Positions 8,435-17,163 are shown, counted from the stretch's first letter. The stretch: DNA of 64,000 bases from Streptomyces sp. NBC_00376 (GCF_036077095.1 NZ_CP107960.1:4030001-4094000), one strand, 5' to 3'. Notes: a model not told the origin generated them from the letters alone. Made by a program: numbers and translations.

Positions 8435-8469
8435 TGCGTAGTGCGTACACATTTCTGCGTATTGCGCAC
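8435..8469. promoter_or_regulatory. Paired TGCGTAnTGCGnAC repeats upstream of TetR gene
   Basis: TGCGTAGTGCGTAC (8435-8448) and TGCGTATTGCGCAC (8456-8469) are direct repeats exactly 21 bp apart, two helical turns, within the promoter region of the TetR gene. Each unit is itself an imperfect palindrome. They fit two TetR dimers bound on one DNA face, which is inferred. Confidence 0.55.
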
Positions 8470-8483
8470 GTATGAGGAGCGGA

Positions 8484-9635
8484 TCAGGAGGCCGCGGCGA
8501 TGTGCGGGTGCGACTCGAACCAGTTCTCGTAGGCGGTACGTATCTGCCTGGACGTCGGCACCCGCGCCATTCCCAGCGGTACCGCCGCCGCTGCCAGAAC
8601 CTCCCGGATCCGCCCGGACTCCCGGGCCGGCAGCCGCCGCTCCGCCCCTTTCTCCGTACCCGGGCCCCCGGGACCCAGCGCGAGGGCCGCGCGGATCACA
8701 TCCGTGTAGACGGACTGCACCCGCTTGTACTTCAGCAGCACCGGCAGATCCCGTTCCCACCCCGCGGAGCTGCCGCTGCGGACGCCCTCGACCGCATCGC
8801 GCCAGACTTCGGCGACCCGCTCCCCCTCCCGCCGGGGATAGCGCATCAGATGGAGATGGGTCGCCAGGTCGTAGAGCGGATCTCCGGCCATGGCGAGCTC
8901 CCAGTCGATGGTCCACAGGTCGCCCCGGGCGTCGACCACGAGGTTCTCGCGGTGCAGATCGCCATGGACCAGGGTGAACGGACGAGGCGTCAGCCCCCTG
9001 GCCTCGCCCCGCAGCCGGTCCAGACCGCCACCGGGTACGCCGAGTTCCGCGAAGAGGGCGCCGTAGCGGGGAAGGTGGCGGCGGCGCACATGGTGTTCGG
9101 TGAAGCCGATCAGCCGCGACAGGAAGGCCGCCGAATCGCCTCCCCGGACGCCCTCGGTGCCGTCGATTCCGATGCCGTCCGCACCGATCGAGACCAGCTC
9201 CCCGAAGAGAACGCCGAGCTGGCCCAGATGGCGCTCCGTGAGCGGGGTCCCGGGAGGGCAGGTCTCGCCGAGCGTCCGGCCCTCTATGAACGAATAGAGG
9301 GGGACCCCGGCCCGTTCGGCCACCACGGGTATCCGGGTGACCCGCCCCTGCAGCGCCGCCAGGAGCGCCTGCTCCGAGGTGAACCAGCGCAGGTCGAACC
9401 GGAGCAGCCCCGCCCGCGGGTACCGGCACTTCCACCAGGTCTGCGCCCCGGAACCGTCATCGGCCGGCAGCGGAAAGGCGTACGTCTCGTGGTGGTACCC
9501 GTTCAGCGGCCCCACCAGCAGACTCTCGTCCGGCACCAGCGCCGCCACGCCCGCCCGCGCCGCCACGGCCGCCGCCACCCGGCATCCCGCTCCGGCCGAG
9601 GACCCCACGGCGGCGGGCGCCCGGACCACGGTCAC
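8484..9635 (-). CDS. Aminoglycoside phosphotransferase (APH) family kinase
   Basis: A 383-residue protein of the APH/choline kinase fold. The catalytic loop is FTLVHGDLHRENLVVDARGD (HGDxxxxN with catalytic Asp), followed by the metal-binding WTIDWELAMAGDPLYDLATH, which matches the Brenner motifs. The N-terminal lobe has the YHHETYAF strand region and a probable ATP Lys (WWKCRY). It probably phosphorylates a small hydroxyl-bearing molecule; antibiotic resistance cannot be claimed from sequence. It is last in a three-gene run GntR-HAD-APH, all on the minus strand, though 134 bp separate it from the HAD gene. A kinase beside a phosphatase suggests opposing steps on one metabolite. Confidence 0.84.
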   Translation of the reverse strand: MTVVRAPAAVGSSAGAGCRVAAAVAARAGVAALVPDESLLVGPLNGYHHETYAFPLPADDGSGAQTWWKCRYPRAGLLRFDLRWFTSEQALLAALQGRVTRIPVVAERAGVPLYSFIEGRTLGETCPPGTPLTERHLGQLGVLFGELVSIGADGIGIDGTEGVRGGDSAAFLSRLIGFTEHHVRRRHLPRYGALFAELGVPGGGLDRLRGEARGLTPRPFTLVHGDLHRENLVVDARGDLWTIDWELAMAGDPLYDLATHLHLMRYPRREGERVAEVWRDAVEGVRSGSSAGWERDLPVLLKYKRVQSVYTDVIRAALALGPGGPGTEKGAERRLPARESGRIREVLAAAAVPLGMARVPTSRQIRTAYENWFESHPHIAAAS

Positions 9636-9769
9636 CGGCAGGCCCGGCCGCGCTTCGCGTGAACCCGGCCCTCCGGGCGGCGACCGGCCTCACCGGCCGG
9701 TACGGCCACCTCGTCGCGATCCATACCAAGGAAGGTACAACTTCCGGCCGTTCCACCGCACTTGTGCCT

Positions 9770-10618
9770 TCAGAGGGCGCTCGCGGCATCGGCCAGCACC
9801 TGCATGGTCGCGATCACGGGGAGCCGTCGGCCGTCCGGCCCCGGAGCCCGTAGCAACTGCCGCTTCCCGGCCTTGCGGTGATAGCCGAGGAACGGCATCC
9901 CCGCGCTCCGCGCCGCCTGCTGGTCCGAGAGGGAGTCCCCGATCATCAGGTGCTCCGCCGCATCGGCCCCCGTCGCCCGGACGACCTCGTGCAGAATCCA
10001 GGGGTTCGGCTTCATGAGCCCCACGTCACCCTCGTTCCGGCCGATGACCGGACCGTCGAAGAACTCCAGCAGCGACTCACGTTCGAGATAGCGGGTGATG
10101 GCTCCGTGGTGGTTGTTGGACGCCACCGCCAACCGCCCCTGCGCCGATGAGGGAACCCCCGTCGTCCGCGGGCCGGCCTTCCGGCTCCAGGCCCGGATGA
10201 AGGCCGCGGCTCCGGGGGTCGGCTCCGCGTGCTCCGCCGACTTGAGCTCCCAGGTGGTCAGGGCGCCGTGCATCTCATCGGCGGCGATACGCCAGGGGTG
10301 CATGCCGTCGCGTTCCGCCGCACCCCTCGCGTACGCGCCGAACACCTCGTGGGGGTCCTTGCTCCCCCTCACCCCGGCCAGCTCGATACCGTGCGATGCC
10401 GCGATCCGCAGCAGCTCGTCGGCGATGTCGCCCGCCACGCTCTCCTGGCTCCGGTGGCCGCCGGCGAAGAGCCTGGCGACGGGGCCGTCGAAATCGAGCA
10501 CGACGCATCGGGCGCGGGAGAGCATGTCCCGCACTTCCGGAACGGACGCGGTGTCCGAGGGCGCGGTGTCCGGTGATGCGGTGTCCGGTGAAGTGGGGGT
10601 GGCCGTGGCTTGAGACAC
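9770..10618 (-). CDS. HAD-superfamily hydrolase (phosphatase-like)
   Basis: A 282-residue phosphatase-type HAD protein. Motif I is VVLDFDGPVARLF with nucleophile Asp and the acid/base Asp two residues on. Motif II is RLAVASNNHH, motif III the Lys of GLMKPNPWIL, and motif IV MIGDSLSDQQAA. The helical cap lies between motifs I and II. The first 30 residues are a low-complexity Ser/Pro/Asp/Thr tail (repeated SPDTA), encoded by short GGTGTCCG repeats and unlikely to be structured. The GTG start is 2 bp from the stop of the GntR gene, so the two are co-transcribed. The substrate is presumably a phosphorylated small molecule. Confidence 0.85.
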   Translation of the reverse strand: MSQATATPTSPDTASPDTAPSDTASVPEVRDMLSRARCVVLDFDGPVARLFAGGHRSQESVAGDIADELLRIAASHGIELAGVRGSKDPHEVFGAYARGAAERDGMHPWRIAADEMHGALTTWELKSAEHAEPTPGAAAFIRAWSRKAGPRTTGVPSSAQGRLAVASNNHHGAITRYLERESLLEFFDGPVIGRNEGDVGLMKPNPWILHEVVRATGADAAEHLMIGDSLSDQQAARSAGMPFLGYHRKAGKRQLLRAPGPDGRRLPVIATMQVLADAASAL

Positions 10619-10620
10619 GA

Positions 10621-11565
10621 TCAGAAGTCCGCCCTTGTGGCTAGGTTGTCCCAGTTCGAATCGAAGAACGCCTGAAACGTGCGCACAATGCCGACCTGAT
10701 CGGGTGTGGCGTCGGCCGAGGCACGGTACGGGAAGAGGGTCGCTCCCGTGCCGTAGGCGTCGTAGATCTCGACTTCCTCTTGGTCCGGAGGGAGCGGGAT
10801 GGTGCCCTCTTCCGTCACATAGAGGCCCTGGAGCGCCAGTCGGCGGTTCAGAATGTACAGCTTCATCTGGGGCGAGAACGGCACCAACCGCACCTCGACC
10901 TCCACCTCCTGCACGAACCCCTGGTAGCGCAGTTCGTACAAGGCTTCCCTGAGCATCGTCGCGTGGCTCTGCAGGATGCCCTTCAGCCGCCGCCGCACCC
11001 GGGGATCGTCCGGACCGTCCACCGGGCGCGGGATGGCCAGGTGCGGGGAGTCGCAGTCGGGGAGCATCAGCCGGGCCCTGATGGACCGGGGCGGCGCGAT
11101 GACACCGGTCATGATGCGGTTCTTCTGGTCGGACACCCGCGCGGCCAGCGACTCCGTGGTCATCGAGAAGACGTCGAGCCGCACCTCGGTCGCCTCGAAC
11201 GCCTCCTCCAGATAGGGCTTCAGCAGCACCGGAGGGATGCTCTCCGAGACGACCGCCCAGACGTCGCCGTCCTCGTGACCGGCATCCGCGGGAACACCCG
11301 GCCGGGGCGAGGGAACACCCGCCTCGGACTCGCTGACGAACGTCCCGCTGCCCTGCCGGGTGACGATCAGGTGCTTGTCGCGGAGCAACCGCAGCGCTTC
11401 GTTGATCGTGGCGCGGGAGACGCCGAACCGGTCGGCCAGCTGCTCCTGCGTCGGCAGCCGGTCACCGGGACGCCAGACCTCGCTGTTGATCCCCTTGAGC
11501 AGCTCATCGGCGATCCGTTGGTACTGCCGCTTACCGTCAGGTGCCACAGACTCACGACTTGTCAC
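10621..11565 (-). CDS. GntR family transcriptional regulator
   Basis: A 314-residue regulator. The winged helix spans about residues 14-80 (YQRIADELLKGINSEVWRPG, LPTQEQLADRFGVSRATINEALRLL, then VTRQGSGTFV), the classic GntR signature. The C-terminal 220 residues do not look like FadR or UTRA domains; the stretch MKLYILNRRLALQGLYV and the closing YDAYGTGATLFPY resemble the phospholipase-D-like effector folds of a streptomycete GntR group, a tentative assignment. It heads the GntR-HAD-APH operon. Its GTG start overlaps a repeated motif that recurs 84 bp upstream, the likely operator pair, which would also face the divergent 55-residue membrane protein. Confidence 0.88.
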   Translation of the reverse strand: MTSRESVAPDGKRQYQRIADELLKGINSEVWRPGDRLPTQEQLADRFGVSRATINEALRLLRDKHLIVTRQGSGTFVSESEAGVPSPRPGVPADAGHEDGDVWAVVSESIPPVLLKPYLEEAFEATEVRLDVFSMTTESLAARVSDQKNRIMTGVIAPPRSIRARLMLPDCDSPHLAIPRPVDGPDDPRVRRRLKGILQSHATMLREALYELRYQGFVQEVEVEVRLVPFSPQMKLYILNRRLALQGLYVTEEGTIPLPPDQEEVEIYDAYGTGATLFPYRASADATPDQVGIVRTFQAFFDSNWDNLATRADF

Positions 11566-11665
11566 CTGTCAACCATACAACTCACCGCCGCACCAAAGGA
11601 GATGCATCCAACTGCCAACCCAATCGTCACGCTGTCGACATCAACTCACCTGTACAACCAGACAA
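11564..11665. promoter_or_regulatory. Two ACCTGTnCAACCA-ACAA repeats around the GntR promoter
   Basis: ACCTGTCAACCATACAA (11564-11580) and ACCTGTACAACCAGACAA (11648-11665) are near-identical direct repeats, each flanked by CAACTCACC. One overlaps the GntR start codon and the other sits 84 bp upstream, in an intergenic region far more AT-rich than the rest of the window. They are good candidates for GntR operators with DNA looping. Confidence 0.55.
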
Positions 11666-11839
11666 GTTTACGACTACTCACTCGTAGGGAAGAATCACAT
11701 CAAGTCAACCGGTCAAATTACAGAGCGAGTTGATTGGTTGCCAGGAGTCACGAGCATCAAGACAGCCGGGCAGTAGCGTCCGAGCGGCACAACGGAGTGC
11801 GTGCACCGACGCCCCTTCCCCGTCGGAGGAGTGATCGCC

Positions 11840-12007
11840 ATGCCATTCATCACACTTGGACTCGAACAGATCGTTCAGTGGAAGTACGGGTTCATGGGCA
11901 CGCTGGGCCTGGCGCTGCTCACCTTCGGACTCAAGGCGGGCAGCCCCAACTGCGCCGGTGCGGGGGCCGTGATCCTGGCCCTGCTCGTCATCCCCACCGA
12001 CGACTAG
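11840..12007 (+). CDS. 55-residue membrane protein, unknown
   Basis: The ATG at 11840 is chosen because GGAGGA ends 9 bp upstream. The protein opens MPFITLGLEQIVQWKYG and has two short hydrophobic segments (FMGTLGLALLTFGL and GAGAVILALLVI) separated by a Gly/Ser/Asn/Cys turn. It has no enzyme motif. It is divergent from the GntR operon with about 270 bp of AT-rich DNA between, which contains the GntR repeats, so it may belong to that regulon. It ends 27 bp before the convergent acetyltransferase gene. Longer upstream starts (GTG 11831) are possible but lack the RBS. Confidence 0.68.
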   Translation: MPFITLGLEQIVQWKYGFMGTLGLALLTFGLKAGSPNCAGAGAVILALLVIPTDD

Positions 12008-12034
12008 ACGCAGGCCCTGACGGGTGCGGAGCAC

Positions 12035-13291
12035 TCAGAACACATCCGGGCACCACGCCCGCCGTCCCGCCCGGAACATCGCCTCCGCCGTCGCCACCGC
12101 GCCGGGTGTGAGTTCCTCGATGCGGCCCAGGGCCGCCAGCCGGGTCGGTGATTCGTCGCCCAGGTAGAGGGTGCCCAACTCCCGTATATCCAGGGCGAGA
12201 TCGGCATCGGCCGTGGTGCGGGTGCAGTTCGTGCCGGAGGCGGTGGCCTCCAGGCGGTAGCGGCCGGGGGTCAGGCCCGAGGCGTCGTGGACGTCGAGGG
12301 TGAGCGTGCCGGGTGCCGCGTAGGTGCGGGCCTCCAGGGCGCGTACGACGTCCAGCAGCCGTACCCACAGCCAGTCCGCCTGAGTGACGATGCGGGCCGC
12401 GCGCGGGTCCGGGAGGAGCAGCGGCAGCAGGTCGTCGGGGGCGCGGTAGCCGGAGCGGACCGTGGTGATCCAGTCGATCGAGCAGACGAAGTGCCAGAGC
12501 GCGCGCTCGGCGGCCGGGGTGACGGCGATCTGTCCGAGCACCGTGGCCCGGTTCAGCGGCTGCTTGGCGTCGCCCCAGTTGTCGTCGGCCCGGTAGACGA
12601 TCAGGCCGTCCACCTCGCCGGCGGCGTTGCTGTGGACCGCGTAGAAGGGCTCCGTCCAGGTCCCGGGACCCGGCTGGATCTCTCCGGTGTTCACGGACCA
12701 CCAGCGCGCGTCGCGGTCGACCACGCCGTGCTGCCGGGCGCGCAGCCGGTCGTGGAGGGCCGGGCCCAGTTTGCGTACGTCCGCGCCGCTCACCAGGTCG
12801 ATCCGGCCGCCGTCCCGCTCGGACGGGCCCGACCAGCGCGGGTCGAGGCCCGCCCTCGGTACGTCGATCTCCCACTCGGTGGTCCAGGTCGCCGGGCCGA
12901 AGCCGTACCGCCCGTAGATCGGGTACTCGGCGGCGATCAGCGTGGCGACCACCTCGCCGCGCTCCTTCGCCGCCGCCAGGTCCGTGGCCATCATCCGGCT
13001 GAGCAGCCCTCGACGGCGGTGCGTGGGCGACACCGTGACGTTGGAGATCGCGTCGGCCGGCACCGCGGCGCCGCCGACGGCCGTGAGTTCCTGCGCGAAC
13101 GAACGGAACGTGGCCACGCACCGTCCGCCGTCGAACGCGCCCTGCGTGCGGGAGAGATCCGTGTGCGGAAGGCGCCTTTCCGCCTCCTGCTCCGTGGCCG
13201 TGTCCGTCGTCGGTTGCAGGAAGCCGGTGTGCTTGGCGCGCAGCCAGTCGGGGAATTCGGCAGCGGTGACCGTGCGGATGTCGAGAGCCAT
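12035..13291 (-). CDS. Eis-like GNAT N-acetyltransferase
   Basis: A 418-residue protein of the Eis (enhanced intracellular survival) family. An N-terminal GNAT domain has the acetyl-CoA loop [15 protein letters not shown] and the Eis hallmark [12 protein letters not shown] second, degenerate GNAT domain follows ([22 protein letters not shown]), and a sterol-carrier-like C-terminal domain ends with WCPDVF, supplying the C-terminal carboxylate used as catalytic base in this family. Eis proteins acetylate amines such as aminoglycosides or protein lysines; the natural substrate here is unknown. MALDIRTV is taken as the start because a TAGCGT -10 box lies 7 nt upstream, giving a leaderless message; the frame extends further but is not coding-like. 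Confidence 0.88.
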   Translation of the reverse strand: MALDIRTVTAAEFPDWLRAKHTGFLQPTTDTATEQEAERRLPHTDLSRTQGAFDGGRCVATFRSFAQELTAVGGAAVPADAISNVTVSPTHRRRGLLSRMMATDLAAAKERGEVVATLIAAEYPIYGRYGFGPATWTTEWEIDVPRAGLDPRWSGPSERDGGRIDLVSGADVRKLGPALHDRLRARQHGVVDRDARWWSVNTGEIQPGPGTWTEPFYAVHSNAAGEVDGLIVYRADDNWGDAKQPLNRATVLGQIAVTPAAERALWHFVCSIDWITTVRSGYRAPDDLLPLLLPDPRAARIVTQADWLWVRLLDVVRALEARTYAAPGTLTLDVHDASGLTPGRYRLEATASGTNCTRTTADADLALDIRELGTLYLGDESPTRLAALGRIEELTPGAVATAEAMFRAGRRAWCPDVF

Positions 13292-13298
13292 GCGAGCC

Positions 13299-13304
13299 AC
13301 GCTA
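13299..13304 (-). promoter_or_regulatory. -10 element, leaderless promoter of the Eis-like gene
   Basis: On the minus strand TAGCGT is separated by 7 nt (GGCTCGC) from the ATG at 13291, with no RBS between. This supports both the start choice and a leaderless transcript. Confidence 0.55.
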
Positions 13305-13370
13305 GGCACAGGGCTCACGGGATGTCTCCTGGTTTTCCGCCGCCGTGGAGCCGCCGTGGGACGGGCCGTG

Positions 13371-14354
13371 TCAGAAGGCCGCCCGGATCTCGCCGACCTC
13401 CCCGCCGCCGCCCAGCAGCGGCGCGTGTCCGATCCTGGCGACCACCGGGGCATCGATGCCGAGCAGCCGCAGCGAACGGGCCAGCACCGGCCCGAGGGCC
13501 CGCGTCGCACCGTCGTCGACCTTGAAGGCCAGCGCCCGGCCGTCCGCCAGCGCCACCGCCTGCACCGCCTCGGCACCCATCTTGGAGAGCGTGCCCGGCA
13601 CCTCCCGCATCAGCCAGGTGTCGGGGCGGCGGGTCCCGGCCACGTACTCGGGGTGGGCCCGCATCGCGTCACCGACCCGGCGCTCCGCCGTCCCCGGCTC
13701 CGCCATCACGAACGTACGGAAGGCCCGCGCCAGGCCCACCAGGCTGATCGCCATCAGCGGCGCCCCGCACCCGTCCGTGCCGACCGCCGTGACCGGCTCG
13801 CCGGCCGCCTCCTCGACGACCCGGAGGACCAGCTGCTGGAGCGGGTGCGACGGGTCGAGGTAGGACGCCCGGTCCCAGCCGTTCAGCGCGCACACCGCGA
13901 GCATCGCCGCGTGCTTGCCGGAGCAGTTCATGGTGATCGGCTCCCGGACGTGGCCGGCGGCGAGATACGTCTCCGCCTCGACCGGGTCCAGCGGCAGATC
14001 GGGCGGGGTCTGCAGATCGGCGGGCGTCAGTCCGTGCTCGGCGAGCATCGTGCGGACGAGTTCGAGGTGGAAGTCCTCGCCGGAGTGGCTCGCGGCGGCC
14101 AGGGCCAGCCGCTCCCCGGACAGGTCCAGCCCGGCCCGCAGCACGGCCGCGGCCTGCATCGGCTTGTTGGAGGAGCGCGGGAAGACCGGCACCGTCGGAT
14201 CGCCCAGGACCCGTTCCACGCTGCCGTCGGCGGCCAGCACGACCAGCGAGCCCCGATGGTGGCCCTCCACGAAGCCGGACCGTACGACCTCGGCCAGGAC
14301 GGGGAGAGCGGGGGATATGGCGGACGGTGCAGCGGGGGCGGCGCTGGAGGTCAT
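13371..14354 (-). CDS. L-asparaginase II (thermolabile, rhizobial-type)
   Basis: A 327-residue asparaginase of the Rhizobium etli type II family, unrelated to the classical bacterial type. Diagnostic blocks are [12 protein letters not shown], which carries the catalytic Ser-Lys pair, then [14 protein letters not shown], then [14 protein letters not shown] with metal/active-site Cys, and [12 protein letters not shown]. It hydrolyses L-asparagine to aspartate and ammonia in the cytosol; no signal peptide is seen. It stands 47 bp downstream of the rsiG gene on the same strand, so the two may share a transcript. Its N-terminal 15 residues are Ala/Ser/Pro rich. Confidence 0.9.
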   Translation of the reverse strand: MTSSAAPAAPSAISPALPVLAEVVRSGFVEGHHRGSLVVLAADGSVERVLGDPTVPVFPRSSNKPMQAAAVLRAGLDLSGERLALAAASHSGEDFHLELVRTMLAEHGLTPADLQTPPDLPLDPVEAETYLAAGHVREPITMNCSGKHAAMLAVCALNGWDRASYLDPSHPLQQLVLRVVEEAAGEPVTAVGTDGCGAPLMAISLVGLARAFRTFVMAEPGTAERRVGDAMRAHPEYVAGTRRPDTWLMREVPGTLSKMGAEAVQAVALADGRALAFKVDDGATRALGPVLARSLRLLGIDAPVVARIGHAPLLGGGGEVGEIRAAF

Positions 14355-14401
14355 GGTGGCCTTCCGGGGACGAGCGGGGCCCGCCCCCCGGAAGGATCGC
14401 T

Positions 14402-15034
14402 TCAGGCGAGCAGGTCGTCTACTTGTGCTTCACCATCACGGTACCTGCGGGCGATCTCCGCGCTGCAATCGTCAGTGGTGCGTTGCAGCTGGTGACGGCG
14501 GCGGGAGACCTGCTGCTCGTAGCGGACCAGGCGCCCCATCGCGGTGTGCAGCTCTTCGTCCGTACGGGCGTCGAGATCGGACAGCTCGACCTCGGCCAGT
14601 GTCTCGGCGGCCAGCCGGCGGTACTCGTCGCTGCGGGGCGTGGTCAGCGTGACGTGCCGGGCGGAGGAGCGGTGCTGGGACGGAGTGTCGGCGAGGATCT
14701 CCGAGAGCCGGTCCACCACCGGTTTCTCCGGATCCAGCCGCCGGGCCAGCTCGGCCCGCAGGATGTCGATCCGGCCCTGGACGAGCCGGCGCACATAGCT
14801 GAGGTCGGCCTCGTCGCGCTGCGCGTCGCGGCGCAGCGTGCGCAGCTCCGGCAGCCGCAGGGTGACCAGCTCGGGCTGCGGCCCGGCGGACAGGCCGTCC
14901 TCCAGGCCGTGACCGGTTCGCTGAACGGGTGGCCGCATGGTGCTGGTGCTGGTGCTGGTACTGGCGCCGGTTCGTGTGACCGGTACGGCGCCGGGGGACT
15001 GCCCGGTTCCATAGGTACTCATGCTTGTGTCCAT
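14402..15034 (-). CDS. rsiG: RsiG, c-di-GMP-armed anti-sigma factor of WhiG
   Basis: This matches the streptomycete protein RsiG, which with two c-di-GMP molecules holds the sporulation sigma factor WhiG inactive. The defining signature E-x3-S-x2-R-x3-Q-x3-D is present twice and complete: E75, S79, R82, Q86, D90 in the first helix and E173, S177, R180, Q184, D188 in the second (numbering from the start at 15034). The rest is an antiparallel coiled coil, with a disordered Thr/Ser-repeat leader (TSTSTST). Starts at 15022, 15034 or 15073 are all possible. It is divergent from dtd with a 105-bp gap. It probably links c-di-GMP level to entry into spore formation. Confidence 0.9.
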   Translation of the reverse strand: MDTSMSTYGTGQSPGAVPVTRTGASTSTSTSTMRPPVQRTGHGLEDGLSAGPQPELVTLRLPELRTLRRDAQRDEADLSYVRRLVQGRIDILRAELARRLDPEKPVVDRLSEILADTPSQHRSSARHVTLTTPRSDEYRRLAAETLAEVELSDLDARTDEELHTAMGRLVRYEQQVSRRRHQLQRTTDDCSAEIARRYRDGEAQVDDLLA

Positions 15035-15126
15035 CCCCTCGACCGGTGCGTCGGCACACCGCCTCCCGAGCATGGTGCCACTTGGGTGGTGCCTATGTGG
15101 ATGCTCTGTACCCGTTCAGCCCAAGA

Positions 15127-15132
15127 TAGGTT
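15127..15132 (+). promoter_or_regulatory. -10 element, leaderless promoter of dtd
   Basis: TAGGTT is followed after 7 nt by the ATG of dtd at 15140, with no RBS. This is the typical spacing for a leaderless streptomycete message. Confidence 0.55.
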
Positions 15133-15139
15133 GGTCTGT

Positions 15140-15589
15140 ATGCGTGCAGTGATACAGAGGGTGGACGGCGCGAGCGTCACGGTGACCGACGGCGCGGACG
15201 GGGCCGGCGGGCCCGAGGTGGTCGGCGAAATCGTCGGCGAAGGGCTGTGCGTGCTGGTGGGAGTCACCCATGGGGACACCCCGGAGAAGGCGGCACAGCT
15301 CGCCCGCAAGCTCTGGTCGCTGCGCATCCTGGAGGGCGAGAAGTCCTGCTCCGATGTGAATGCACCACTTCTGGTGATTTCGCAGTTCACTCTCTACGGG
15401 GACGCCCGGAAGGGCCGCAGGCCCACCTGGAACGCGGCGGCTCCCGGCGAGGTCGCCGAACCGCTGGTCGACGAGGTGGTGAAGCAGCTGCGGGCGCTGG
15501 GCGCGCAGGTGGAGACGGGCCGGTTCGGGGCGGACATGCGGGTCTCGCTCACGAACCACGGCCCGTTCACCGTCGTCGTCGAGGTCTGA
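15140..15589 (+). CDS. dtd: D-aminoacyl-tRNA deacylase
   Basis: A 149-residue Dtd. It removes D-amino acids wrongly attached to tRNA. It begins [15 protein letters not shown] and has the two family signatures, [17 protein letters not shown] and [12 protein letters not shown] (the C-terminal GP motif that with SQF forms the chiral-proofreading pocket across the dimer). There is a short acidic/Gly insertion ([12 protein letters not shown]) after the first strand compared with the E. coli protein. The ATG at 15140 is supported by the -10 element 7 nt upstream and by the family start. Confidence 0.95.
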   Translation: MRAVIQRVDGASVTVTDGADGAGGPEVVGEIVGEGLCVLVGVTHGDTPEKAAQLARKLWSLRILEGEKSCSDVNAPLLVISQFTLYGDARKGRRPTWNAAAPGEVAEPLVDEVVKQLRALGAQVETGRFGADMRVSLTNHGPFTVVVEV

Positions 15590-15613
15590 ACCTTCGAGGT
15601 CAGAACCGGGGCC

Positions 15614-16579
15614 CTACGGCTCGACGACCGTCTCCTGGGCCGCGGCCGTGTCCCCGGCGAGCAGCTCGGCGTCCACCGCGACGTTCCGCTTCACCAGGGC
15701 CAGCGCGATCGGCCCCAGCTCGTGGTGGCGGGCGGACGTGGTGATGAAGCCCAGCTGGCGCCCCTCGGCGCCGTCCGCGGCGAGCCGTACCGGGGTGCCG
15801 TGTCCGGGCAGCAGCACCTCGCTGCCGTCGAGGTGCAGGAAGACCAGCCGACGCGGCGGCTTGCCCAGGTTCTGCACCCGGGCCACGGTCTCCTGGCCGC
15901 GGTAGCAGCCCTTCTGGAGGTGTACGGCGGTGCCGATCCAGCCCAGCTCGTGCGGGATGGTGCGGTGGTCGGTCTCGAAGCCGAGGCGCGGGCGGTGCGC
16001 CTCCACGCGCAGCGCCTCGTACGCCAGGATGCCGGCGACCGGGCCGTGCGCCGCCGCGTACTCCTCCAGGTCGGCGCGGGGCAGGAACAGGTCCCGGCCG
16101 TACGCCGTCTCCCGTACCGTCACGCCGTCCGGGACCTCCGCGATGGAGCCGGCCGGCAGGTACACCACGGCGAAGTCCTCGGTGCGGTCGGCGACTTCGA
16201 CGCGGTAGAAGAACTTCATGGACTCCAGGTAGGCGATGAGATCGCCCTGGGTGCCCGGTTCGGCGTGCATCCACACGGTCTCGCCGTCGTCGACGAGGTA
16301 GAGGGCGTGCTCGATGTGCCCGTTGGCGGTGAGGATCAGGGCCTCGGTGGCCTGGCCCGGGGCGAGTTCGCTGACGTGCTGGGTGAGCAGCAGGTGCAGC
16401 CAGGCCAGCCGGTCGCTGCCGGTGACCGTGACGACGGCGCGGTGCGAGAGGTCGACGAGGCCGGAGCCGTCGGCGAGGGCTCGCTGCTCGCGGAACAGGT
16501 CGCCGTAGTGCGCGGCGACGCCTTCGTCGCGGCCTTCGGCGGGGACGGCGCCGGGCAGGGACAGCAGGGGGCTCTTCAT
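15614..16579 (-). CDS. ygfZ: Folate-binding protein YgfZ (GcvT-like, Fe-S maintenance)
   Basis: A 321-residue member of the YgfZ/GcvT family. The signature KGCYRGQETVARVQNLG lies near residue 220 and contains the conserved Cys. The N-terminal folate-binding folds are visible (LVDLSHRAVVTVTGSDRLAWL). YgfZ uses tetrahydrofolate to help build or repair certain Fe-S enzymes and affects tRNA modification. It is convergent with dtd (24 bp between stops) and upstream of nothing obviously Fe-S related. The Fur-family gene nur lies 51 bp upstream on the same strand. A TACGCT box 6 nt from the start suggests its own leaderless promoter. Confidence 0.92.
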   Translation of the reverse strand: MKSPLLSLPGAVPAEGRDEGVAAHYGDLFREQRALADGSGLVDLSHRAVVTVTGSDRLAWLHLLLTQHVSELAPGQATEALILTANGHIEHALYLVDDGETVWMHAEPGTQGDLIAYLESMKFFYRVEVADRTEDFAVVYLPAGSIAEVPDGVTVRETAYGRDLFLPRADLEEYAAAHGPVAGILAYEALRVEAHRPRLGFETDHRTIPHELGWIGTAVHLQKGCYRGQETVARVQNLGKPPRRLVFLHLDGSEVLLPGHGTPVRLAADGAEGRQLGFITTSARHHELGPIALALVKRNVAVDAELLAGDTAAAQETVVEP

Positions 16580-16585
16580 GCGACC

Positions 16586-16591
16586 AGCGTA
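16586..16591 (-). promoter_or_regulatory. -10 element, leaderless promoter of ygfZ
   Basis: On the minus strand TACGCT lies 6 nt before the ATG at 16579, with no RBS in between. Confidence 0.45.
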
Positions 16592-16630
16592 CGACGCGGC
16601 ATGAACGGTACGACCGGAGAGGCCGCTGTC

Positions 16631-17095
16631 CTAGACCGCGCCCTCGGGGTTCTCGGTGTTCTCGGGGTTCTCCGCCGCCTTCGCCGTGCACCCGGCGCAG
16701 CGGCCGAAGATCGCGAAGTGCTTCATGTCCGTCTCGAAACCGAAGCCGTCCCGGAGTTTCGCGGTGAACTCGGCGACGACGGCGACATCGGCCTCGATGA
16801 CGTCGGTGCAGTCGCGGCAGACCAGATGGATGTGGTGGTGACGGTCGGCCAGGTGGTACGTGGGTGCCCCGTGCCCCAGGTGCGCGTGGCTGACCAGCCC
16901 GAGCTCCTCCAGGAGTTCGAGCGTCCGGTAGACGGTGGAGATGTTCACGCCGGACGCGGTCCTGCGCACCTCGGAGAGGATGTCGTCGGGTGTCGCGTGT
17001 TCCAGCGTGTCGACGGCTTCCAGGACAAGCTGCCGCTGCGGCGTCAGCCGATAGCCGCGCTGCCGGAGATCGGTCTTCCAGTCGGTGCTCACCAC
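16631..17095 (-). CDS. nur: Nur, nickel-responsive Fur-family repressor
   Basis: A 154-residue Fur-family protein almost identical in pattern to streptomycete Nur, which with nickel represses nickel uptake genes and the Fe superoxide dismutase. With the start at 17095 the residues of both known metal sites fall in register: His33, His86, His88 and His90 for the M-site, and His70, His72 and His126 for the nickel site. The winged helix includes YRLTPQRQLVLEAVDTLEH and NISTVYRTLELLEELG. CRDC and CAGC are the structural Cys pairs. The C-terminal tail (NPENTENPEG) is a short repeat. The first of two adjacent GTG codons is preferred because numbering and the -10 spacing agree. Confidence 0.92.
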   Translation of the reverse strand: MVSTDWKTDLRQRGYRLTPQRQLVLEAVDTLEHATPDDILSEVRRTASGVNISTVYRTLELLEELGLVSHAHLGHGAPTYHLADRHHHIHLVCRDCTDVIEADVAVVAEFTAKLRDGFGFETDMKHFAIFGRCAGCTAKAAENPENTENPEGAV

Positions 17096-17101
17096 ACGCC
17101 C

Positions 17102-17107
17102 AGTGTA
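17102..17107 (-). promoter_or_regulatory. -10 element, leaderless promoter of nur
   Basis: On the minus strand TACACT lies 6 nt before GTG 17095. No RBS is seen. It supports the first of the two GTG codons as start. Confidence 0.5.
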
Positions 17108-17163
17108 GGACCGGGTGAGCACCTGCCCGCGGAGCGTTCGAGGAAGGACTGCTCGAAGACGGA

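Noticed and set aside
15019..15139. Fusion of the rsiG antisense frame with dtd as one long plus-strand ORF
   Set aside because: The Dtd family starts at MRAVIQRV and a -10 element lies just before it; the upstream part is antisense to rsiG.
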